Origin: Candidatus Saganbacteria bacterium
Lineage (GTDB): Bacteria; Margulisbacteria; WOR-1; O2-12-FULL-45-9; XYB2-FULL-48-7
Length of the DNA: 32,013 nucleotides
Direction of reading: 5' to 3'
NCBI GenBank assembly: GCA_016939335.1
Contig: JAFGHC010000023.1
Span: 1 to 32,013, forward strand
Part shown: positions 23,801-29,552 of the stretch, piece after piece
Layout: every line of letters begins with the position of its first letter
How positions within the stretch are numbered: position 1 is the stretch's first letter
Position numbers and translations under genes: made by a program
The notes under the pieces: generated by a model
Database searches by the model: none
The model's input: the letters and a program-made list of their open reading frames with translations, nothing else
Told to the model about the DNA's origin: nothing

Positions 23801-24107
23801 AAAGGAAGAAGCCCATGTTCAGCCCGGTCTGGCCGCCCAGGGTCGGGAGCAGCGCGTCGGGCCGTTCTTTGGCAATGATCTTTTCGATGAATTCCGGGTC
23901 CAGCGGTTCAATGTAGGTCCGGTCGGCCATCCCGGGATCGGTCATGATCGTCGCCGGGTTGGAATTGACCAGGACGGTCTCGTAACCTTCTTCCCGGAGC
24001 GCCTTGCACGCCTGCGACCCCGAATAATCGAACTCGCACGCCTGCCCGATCACGATCGGACCGGAACTGATGATCAGGATCTTTTTGAGATCTGTCCGTT
24101 TCGGCAT
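20880..24107 (-). CDS. carB: Carbamoyl-phosphate synthase large subunit
   Basis: This 1075-residue protein makes carbamoyl phosphate from bicarbonate, ammonia and two ATP for arginine and pyrimidine synthesis. The two homologous synthetase halves are visible: N-terminal [30 protein letters not shown] and the second beginning [23 protein letters not shown], each with its own ATP-grasp ([27 protein letters not shown]). They are joined by an oligomerisation region, and a C-terminal MGS-like allosteric domain ([15 protein letters not shown]) follows. Length is normal. AAGGAGGG precedes the ATG, 17 bases after the carA stop. Nothing suggests that it is damaged, whereas its partner CarA has lost its glutaminase residues. 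If no other CarA exists in the genome, this enzyme should depend on free ammonia. Confidence 0.97.
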   Translation of the reverse strand: [1075 protein letters not shown]

Positions 24108-24124
24108 GGCCGTTCCCTCCTTGT

Positions 24125-25144
24125 TCAGACGTACCGGTAGCCGGACGCCAGTTTGCTTCTTTCATCGATCGGAAAATAAAGCGTTCCGACGCAGCGCCCG
24201 TCTTTGGTCTGGAATTTTTCGATCGTCTTATCGTTCAGGTTGACATGGACCGTCTTGGCCCCCGCCGGCAGCTTCTCAATGCCGTAGCTGTGGTTCTGGA
24301 CGGAGATCTCGCCTTTTCCGCTCTTCGGGTCGACGACCGGGTGGTTCATCCCGTGGTGGCCGACTTTCATCCGGCCGACCGTCCCGCCGAGCGCTTGAGC
24401 GAGAACGCACGCCCCGTTCTGGATCCCGTAAACCCTGACTTCGCCGATCAGTTTCCTGACCTCTTCCACCAGGCCGGCCAGCTCGCGCGGGTCACCCGGC
24501 CCGCTGGAGATCACGACCTCCTCCGGATTCAGCCCCAGGATCTTTTCCGCCTTGGTCCCGGCGGAGACGACCACGGCACCCGGATATTTGGCTAAAGTGC
24601 TGTTGTTGGCCCCAAGGTTGATAATAACGGTCTTAGATTTCGAATTTGGAATTTTCTGATTTGTTTCGGATTTCGGATTTCGAATTTCGAATTTAATCTC
24701 GCCCTGCGCTGGCAGCTTTTTCAGCAGGCTGGCGCTGTCAAAATCCCTGGTCGAAACGATACCTTTCATCTCCCCGTGCTCTCTTATATGCAAGGTCAAC
24801 GCGCGGGTGTCGATCTCCTCGATCCCGATCACGCCGCGCTGCTTCATGAACTCATCGAGCGGCCCGGTCGCCTGCCAGTTGCTGTAGATCCTGCTGTATT
24901 CCTTGACCACCAGCGCCAGGGCATGGGCCGTGTCCGACTCGAACAGCCGGCCGTTGACCCCGTAATTGCCGATATGGGGGTAGCCGAAGGAGATGATCTG
25001 GCCGGCCGAAGCGGGATCGGTCAGCAGTTCCTGGTAGCCGATGATCTGGGTGTTAAAGATCACTTCGCCGGCCTTTTCCCCCTCCGCCCCGAACGATCTG
25101 CCCGCAAAAACTTTGCCGTCTTCCAGGACCAATATCGCTTTCAC
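24125..25144 (-). CDS. carA: Carbamoyl-phosphate synthase small subunit with degenerate glutaminase site
   Basis: This 339-residue protein matches CarA along its whole length. The N-terminal domain is well kept (GEVIFNTQIIGYQELLTDP, YPHIGNYGVN, IEEIDTRALT). The GATase fold is recognisable through VVISSGPGDP, GHHGMNHPV and VQNHSYG. The catalytic triad is missing: the nucleophile Cys of GICLGHQ is Gln242 in YGIQNGACVLAQ, and the His and Glu of the GHPE motif correspond to Phe324 and Ile326 in TLYFPIDE. The C-terminal tail is short. A heptad array (24636-24694) codes the linker of about residues 151-170. The start is GTG with AAGGAGGG six bases upstream. It probably serves as a structural subunit, without hydrolysing glutamine. 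carB follows after 17 bases. Confidence 0.9.
   Translation of the reverse strand: MKAILVLEDGKVFAGRSFGAEGEKAGEVIFNTQIIGYQELLTDPASAGQIISFGYPHIGNYGVNGRLFESDTAHALALVVKEYSRIYSNWQATGPLDEFMKQRGVIGIEEIDTRALTLHIREHGEMKGIVSTRDFDSASLLKKLPAQGEIKFEIRNPKSETNQKIPNSKSKTVIINLGANNSTLAKYPGAVVVSAGTKAEKILGLNPEEVVISSGPGDPRELAGLVEEVRKLIGEVRVYGIQNGACVLAQALGGTVGRMKVGHHGMNHPVVDPKSGKGEISVQNHSYGIEKLPAGAKTVHVNLNDKTIEKFQTKDGRCVGTLYFPIDERSKLASGYRYV
24636..24694 (-). repeat. Heptad array (TTTCGAA/TTTCGGA) inside carA
   Basis: On the plus strand the units run GATTTCG, AATTTGG, AATTTTC, TGATTTG, TTTCGGA, TTTCGGA, TTTCGAA, TTTCGAA, TTT. On the coding strand they give a peptide beginning KFEIRNPKSE, similar to the KFEIRN made by the glpK array. 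Confidence 0.9.
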
Positions 25145-25161
25145 GCTCTTCCCTCCTTAAC

Positions 25162-25189
25162 AAAAAAGGCGCCCGTGCGGGGCGCCTTT
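25162..25189 (-). terminator. Terminator-like hairpin in the carA leader (possible attenuator)
   Basis: On the minus strand AAAGGCGCCC (25189-25180) pairs perfectly with GGGCGCCTTT (25174-25165) around loop CGCAC, then TTTG completes a run of six T. It lies between the carA promoter (25208-25236) and the carA ribosome site (25158-25151), so carA transcripts must pass through it. Confidence 0.8.
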
Positions 25190-25207
25190 GCCTTCTGGAA
25201 CAATACT

Positions 25208-25236
25208 ATTATACCTTATTTTCGATCGGAACTCAA
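25208..25236 (-). promoter_or_regulatory. Promoter of carA
   Basis: On the minus strand TTGAGT (25236-25231) and TATAAT (25213-25208) are separated by 17 bases. Transcription would start near 25201, only about 12 bases before the hairpin. The -35 box directly touches the stop codon of the upstream ANTAR gene. Confidence 0.8.
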
Positions 25237-25659
25237 TCAGATTTCAAAGGCCGAGAGGATCCGGTCCGCCACCTCGCGCAGCGGCCGGCCGCTGTCCATG
25301 CTCCGCTCCTGCAGCTTGCGGTACGCCTCGGCCGGCCCGATGTCGAACTGGGCGGCCAGCAGCTCCTTGGCCCGTTCGATCACCTTGCGGTCCTCCAGCG
25401 TCTTTTCCAGTTGCGCGACCTTCTGCCGCAGTTCCCAGTTTTCTCGTCGGACCTGCTCGGGAATGCGCCGGTCGGCCAGGCGATAGACCGTGGCCCGCGC
25501 CCGCCCCTCCCGGCGCACCAGTTTCTGTTTGATCAGCAGAGCAAGCAGCTGGCTCAACCGGGCGCGGGAAAAGCCGAACTTCTCCCGCAGTTCTTCGGCT
25601 GTCAGCAGCGGCTTGCTTTTAAGCAGTTCTAAAATCTCGCGCTGGCGATTGGTCAGCAT
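25237..25659 (-). CDS. Winged-helix plus ANTAR domain regulator
   Basis: This 140-residue protein has an N-terminal winged helix-turn-helix (about residues 1-65: LTNRQREILELL, AEELREKFGFSRARLSQLLALL, RREGRARATVYRL), a short coiled coil (about 68-88) and an ANTAR domain (about 85-140: RKVIERAKELLA, EAYRKLQERSMDSGRPLREVADRIL). ANTAR domains bind paired RNA hairpins and prevent transcription termination (AmiR, NasR, EutV). They usually follow receiver or sensor domains, so a DNA-binding N terminus is unusual. The gene lies directly before carA, whose leader has a terminator-like hairpin, making carAB a plausible target. A -10 box, TGcTATGAT, ends six bases before the ATG, predicting a leaderless mRNA. 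Confidence 0.85.
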   Translation of the reverse strand: MLTNRQREILELLKSKPLLTAEELREKFGFSRARLSQLLALLIKQKLVRREGRARATVYRLADRRIPEQVRRENWELRQKVAQLEKTLEDRKVIERAKELLAAQFDIGPAEAYRKLQERSMDSGRPLREVADRILSAFEI

Positions 25660-25665
25660 GAGGCC

Positions 25666-25674
25666 ATCATAGCA
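25666..25674 (-). promoter_or_regulatory. Extended -10 box of the ANTAR gene, predicted leaderless
   Basis: On the minus strand TGcTATGAT (25674-25666) is followed by GGCCTC and then the ATG at 25659: the same box type and six-base spacing as at 960, 10564 and rnpB. Confidence 0.6.
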
Positions 25675-25752
25675 TATTGTTAATGAATTGTAAAGGGGCG
25701 GGGTTTGATTGCGGGGCTTCCCCAGAGTTTAGCCGAAGAGAAAAACAGTAAA

Positions 25753-25813
25753 CCCCACACTGAAGTGTGGGGAATTATTCCCACCGCCTTATTCCCCATA
25801 CTTTAGTATGGGG
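25753..25813. repeat. Twin 8-bp hairpins with tetraloops
   Basis: CCCCACAC-TGAA-GTGTGGGG (25753-25772) and CCCCATAC-TTTA-GTATGGGG (25794-25813) are two near-copies separated by 21 bases. They lie 18 bases past the end of the 3-methyladenine glycosylase gene. On the minus strand the second is followed by TTTACTGTTTTTC, so termination is possible. The intergenic region otherwise holds only the ANTAR promoter. Confidence 0.75.
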
Positions 25814-25831
25814 TTCCGGATCGGCCGGTTC

Positions 25832-26401
25832 CTAGCGGGAAACGAAGCGGTTATTCTTGAGGAAAAAACGCCAGTGGACCCGCGACCAGTAACGCCCGGC
25901 ATAGCCGATGCCGATCCGCGGCCCCTTGCCGATCGCCCCCGGCTTGATCTTGCCGCCATGATCTTCCAGGTAAAAACGGGAATCTCTGGCGCAGAGGTCA
26001 ACGCCGTACAGCGACCGGTCGAGGTGAAGCGCCCGGCAGAGCTTGCCCGGGCCGTTGGTCTCTCCCCTGACCCCCCCGGCCGGCTCCAGCGCCCGCACCA
26101 GCACGCATTCGGGGGCCTCGCGCCCGCCGGTGACGAAATTGAGCTGGTAATGCATGCCATATACCATATATATGTAGACGTGGCCGCCGGGGCCGTACTC
26201 GACCTCGTTGCGGGCGGTCCGCCGCCCGCCGTACGAGTGCGCCGCCCGGTCGCGCCGGCCGATGTACGCCTCGGTCTCCACGATCCGGCCGGCCAGCCGC
26301 CGCCCCCGGTACTCGCGGACGAGATACTTGCCGAGCAGCGCTTTGGCCACAACCAGGGTCGGCTGGAGGAAAAATCGGCGCGCGAGGCGGCGGGGCTTCA
26401 T
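25832..26401 (-). CDS. 3-methyladenine DNA glycosylase, MPG/AAG family
   Basis: This 189-residue base-excision repair enzyme removes alkylated purines from DNA. Family blocks are RIVETEAYIGRRDRAAHSYGGRR near residues 39-61 (the first Glu is the catalytic residue of the human enzyme's motif), then GPGGHVYIYMVYGMHYQLNFV near 70-90, CVLVRALEP, NGPGKLCRAL and, at the end, KGPRIGIGYAGRYWSRVHWRFFL. It is a complete, typical bacterial member. The ATG overlaps the ispE stop as ATGA, so it is the last gene of an rpsT-ispE-glycosylase operon. The functional link between the genes is not obvious; the grouping may only share transcription. Confidence 0.95.
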   Translation of the reverse strand: MKPRRLARRFFLQPTLVVAKALLGKYLVREYRGRRLAGRIVETEAYIGRRDRAAHSYGGRRTARNEVEYGPGGHVYIYMVYGMHYQLNFVTGGREAPECVLVRALEPAGGVRGETNGPGKLCRALHLDRSLYGVDLCARDSRFYLEDHGGKIKPGAIGKGPRIGIGYAGRYWSRVHWRFFLKNNRFVSR

Positions 26402-27234
26402 GGGAGCTCTTCGACGCCGCGCCCGGCCGAAGCGACGAGGCAGGTGCGGGGGAATTCCCCCTTGAGCGCTTTGACGATCTTTTCCCCCTGCGCGGCGCCG
26501 CCAACGGCGCCAAAAACGGTCGGCCCGCTCCCCGACATCTGGGTGAAGCCACAGCCTAATTCTTTCAACTTATCCTTAACTTTTTGAATGATCGGATATT
26601 TTTTAATAACCACAGGTTCAAGGTCATTCGTACCTTCATTCGTCATTCGTAATTCGTCATTCGTCATTTCGTCCCACGCCTCATACGCCCACTTCGTCGG
26701 CACCTCGATCTCGGGAGTCACCAGAACATAAGCGCGCGTCGCGTGCAGCGTGTTGCGGGCCACCAGTTCGCCCCGCCCTTTGACCGTGCAGTTGCCGCCT
26801 TTCAGGCAAAAAGGGACATCAGAACCGATCATGGCGCCGAGATCGGAGAGGTCGTTGGGTGAAAATTGGTTGCCCGACATCTTATTTAAGCCATAGAGGA
26901 CGGCCGCGGCATCGGCCGACCCTCCCGCCAGGCCGGCGGCCAGCGGTATATTTTTTTCTAAATAGATCTTAATCCCTGCGACCCGCGACCCGCGACCCGT
27001 GACCCGCGACTCGCTAAAGAAGACCTCCGCCGCCCGGTAAGCCAGGTTCTTACTGTTCACCGGCAGGCGCAGGTTATCGGCGGCCAGTTCGATGCCGGAA
27101 GGTATCGGGGTCAGCGTGACGATGTCGGCGAGGGAGACCGACTGCATGACCGATCCCAGTTCGTGGAAGCCGTCGGGGCGCCGGCCGAGTATCTTGAGGG
27201 AAAGGTTGATCTTGGCGTTGGCGCGCAGCCGCAC
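26398..27234 (-). CDS. ispE: 4-diphosphocytidyl-2-C-methyl-D-erythritol kinase
   Basis: This 278-residue GHMP-family kinase of the MEP isoprenoid pathway phosphorylates CDP-methylerythritol. ANAKINLSLKILGRRPDGFHEL is at the start, the ATP-binding motif IPLAAGLAGGSADAAAVL near residues 96-113, IGSDVPFCLKGGNC near 137-150, and GCGFTQMSGSGPTVFG near 231-246. Two heptad arrays are read in frame: 26980-27014 codes about residues 74-85 (SRVTGRGSRVAG) and 26624-26670 codes about residues 189-204 (MTNDELRMTNEGTND). Both are in variable loops, so the enzyme is probably active. The start codon is GTG, directly after the rpsT stop, without its own ribosome site. Known for the family: essential in many bacteria. 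Confidence 0.95.
   Translation of the reverse strand: MRLRANAKINLSLKILGRRPDGFHELGSVMQSVSLADIVTLTPIPSGIELAADNLRLPVNSKNLAYRAAEVFFSESRVTGRGSRVAGIKIYLEKNIPLAAGLAGGSADAAAVLYGLNKMSGNQFSPNDLSDLGAMIGSDVPFCLKGGNCTVKGRGELVARNTLHATRAYVLVTPEIEVPTKWAYEAWDEMTNDELRMTNEGTNDLEPVVIKKYPIIQKVKDKLKELGCGFTQMSGSGPTVFGAVGGAAQGEKIVKALKGEFPRTCLVASAGRGVEELP
26624..26670 (-). repeat. Heptad array (TCATTCG type) inside ispE
   Basis: Plus-strand units are TCATTCG (26624-26630), then after a 5-base break TCATTCG, TCATTCG, TAATTCG, TCATTCG and TCATTTC (26636-26670). The single TAATTCG unit falls where a standard unit would read GAA TGA CGA in the ispE frame; it reads GAA TTA CGA. Confidence 0.9.
26980..27014 (-). repeat. 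Heptad array (GACCCGC type) inside ispE
   Basis: Five units (GACCCGC, GACCCGC, GACCCGT, GACCCGC, GACTCGC) code a loop after the first third of IspE. Confidence 0.9.
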
Positions 27235-27507
27235 TTATTTCGTCTTGTTGTAAGCCAGGTTCAGCCTGGACTTGAGGCGGGCGGCTTTGTTGGCGTGGAT
27301 GAGGCCGCGCTCGGCCGCTTTGTCCAGCACGGAGGCCGCTTGTTTGATCTTCTCCAGGACGTCCGCCGCCTTGGTGATGACCGCCGCGCGGGCCGCCTTC
27401 AGCGTCAGCTTGAGCAGGTTCTTCTCCCTGACGTTGCGGGCGCGCTGTTTCTTCGTCTTGCGGACGTTCTTGACGTGTTTGCGTTTGACCGGTTTTTTAC
27501 TTGCCAT
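27235..27507 (-). CDS. rpsT: 30S ribosomal protein S20
   Basis: This 90-residue basic protein binds 16S rRNA early in small-subunit assembly. The family signature GLIHANKAARLKSRLNLA lies near the C terminus, after a Lys/Arg-rich N-terminal helix (KKPVKRKHVKNVRKTKKQRA). The start MASKK at 27507 has GGAGGAG just upstream; an in-frame codon further upstream lies within that ribosome site. It is the first gene of the operon with ispE and the DNA glycosylase. Its promoter overlaps the divergent accD promoter. Confidence 0.97.
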   Translation of the reverse strand: MASKKPVKRKHVKNVRKTKKQRARNVREKNLLKLTLKAARAAVITKAADVLEKIKQAASVLDKAAERGLIHANKAARLKSRLNLAYNKTK

Positions 27508-27521
27508 GATCTCCTCCTGCC

Positions 27522-27556
27522 TTGACAATAATACACAAAATATCTTATCATATCAA
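27522..27556. promoter_or_regulatory. Interlocked divergent promoters of rpsT and accD
   Basis: Minus strand, for rpsT: TTGATA (27556-27551), 17 bases, TATTAT (27533-27528). Plus strand, for accD: TTGACA (27522-27527), 18 bases, TATCAT (27546-27551). The -35 box of each abuts or shares one base with the -10 box of the other, so two polymerases cannot bind at once. Confidence 0.75.
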
Positions 27557-27561
27557 GCACC

Positions 27562-28419
<858 letters not shown>

Positions 28420-28421
28420 AG

Positions 28422-29405
28422 ATGGCCAAACCGGACAAGAACGGGAAAAAGCGGCTGCTCGGTTTTGAAAAACCGCTGCTTGAGCTTTATGACAAGCTGG
28501 AGAAACTGAAGGCGCTCTCCGGCAGCGGCAGCCTTGACATGGACGAAGAGATCCGGCTGATGGAAAAGCGGATCGAAGCGGCCCGCCAGGAGATCTTCGC
28601 GGGCCTCGACCCGATCCAGATCGTCCAGGTCGCCCGCTTCATCGAGCGGCCGAACGTGCGGGAATACGCCGGCCTGATCTTCGACGACTTCATCGAGCTG
28701 CACGGCGACCGCAACTTTGCCGACGATCCGGCCCTGCTGACCGGCCTGGCCCGGCTCGACGGCCGCTCGGTGGCGGTCATCGGCCACCAGAAAGGGCACA
28801 CGACCAAAGAGAACCTCGCCCACAACCACGCCATGGCCAACCCGGAGGGCTACCGCAAGGCGCTGCGCGTCATGCGGCTGGCCGAGCGCTACGGCAAGCC
28901 GGTCATCTCGTTCATCGACACCCCCGGCGCTTACCCGGGGCTCGGCGCCGAGGAGCGCGGCCAGGCCGAAGCGATCGCCAAGAACCTGCGCGAAATGGCC
29001 GAGCTGACGGTGCCGTTCATCTCGGTCATCACCGGCGAGGGGGGCTCGGGCGGGGCGCTCGGGATCGGCATGGGCAACCGGGTGCTGATGATGGAGTTCT
29101 CGATCTATTCGGTCATCTCGCCCGAAGGGTGCGCTTCGATCCTCTTCCGCGACGCCGCCCGCGCGGGCGACGCGGCGGTCGCCATGAAGATCACCGCCAA
29201 AGACCTGCTCGGGCTCAAAGTGATCGACGAGATCATCAAGGAACCGGTCGGCGGCGCGCATAACGACCCGCCGCTGGCGGCCAAGAATATCAAGGCGGCG
29301 CTCCTGCGCCACCTGGCCCCGCTCCTCTCCCTCTCCCAGCGCGAGCTGATCGCCGACCGCTACAACAAGTACCGCAAGATGGGGATCTATAACGAGGGGA
29401 GATAG
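28422..29405 (+). CDS. accA: Acetyl-CoA carboxylase carboxyltransferase subunit alpha
   Basis: This 327-residue protein is the second half of the carboxyltransferase. Conserved blocks include FDDFIELHGDRNFADDPALLTGLARL, IGHQKGHTTKENLAHNHAMANPEGYRKALR, FIDTPGAYPGLGAEERGQAEAIAKNL, ITGEGGSGGALGIGMGNRVLMMEFSIYSVISPEGCASILF. Length and order are typical. The ATG at 28422 has AAGGA about six bases upstream, inside the accD stop region, and continues the accD operon. A palindromic element follows ten bases after the stop; the next gene is convergent. Confidence 0.97.
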   Translation: MAKPDKNGKKRLLGFEKPLLELYDKLEKLKALSGSGSLDMDEEIRLMEKRIEAARQEIFAGLDPIQIVQVARFIERPNVREYAGLIFDDFIELHGDRNFADDPALLTGLARLDGRSVAVIGHQKGHTTKENLAHNHAMANPEGYRKALRVMRLAERYGKPVISFIDTPGAYPGLGAEERGQAEAIAKNLREMAELTVPFISVITGEGGSGGALGIGMGNRVLMMEFSIYSVISPEGCASILFRDAARAGDAAVAMKITAKDLLGLKVIDEIIKEPVGGAHNDPPLAAKNIKAALLRHLAPLLSLSQRELIADRYNKYRKMGIYNEGR

Positions 29406-29414
29406 GGTTTACCG

Positions 29415-29543
29415 CCGCCCTCACCCGCTAACGTTAAAGCGGCCCCTCTCTCCCAGAGGGAGAGGGTATGACCTTGAAACTTCAATGAATTACCTTCTCC
29501 CTCTGGGAGAAGGAGGACGGTTAGTGCCAGCGGATGAGGGCTG
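29415..29543. repeat. Palindromic interspersed element, copy 2
   Basis: A 129-bp imperfect palindrome starts CCGCCCTCACCCGCTAAC and ends CAGCGGATGAGGGCTG, with internal hairpins CCTCTCTCCCAGAGGGAGAGG and CCTTCTCCCTCTGGGAGAAGG. It is the same element as at 15249-15382 with arm order reversed. It fills the space between convergent accA and the M13 peptidase gene, where it may help end transcription from both sides. Confidence 0.85.
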
Positions 29544-29552
29544 TTTGCCCGA

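Noticed and set aside
22218-24140. 640-codon plus-strand ORF opposite carB
   Set aside because: It is the antisense shadow of carB, with Asp/Arg/Val-rich composition and no recognisable domain.
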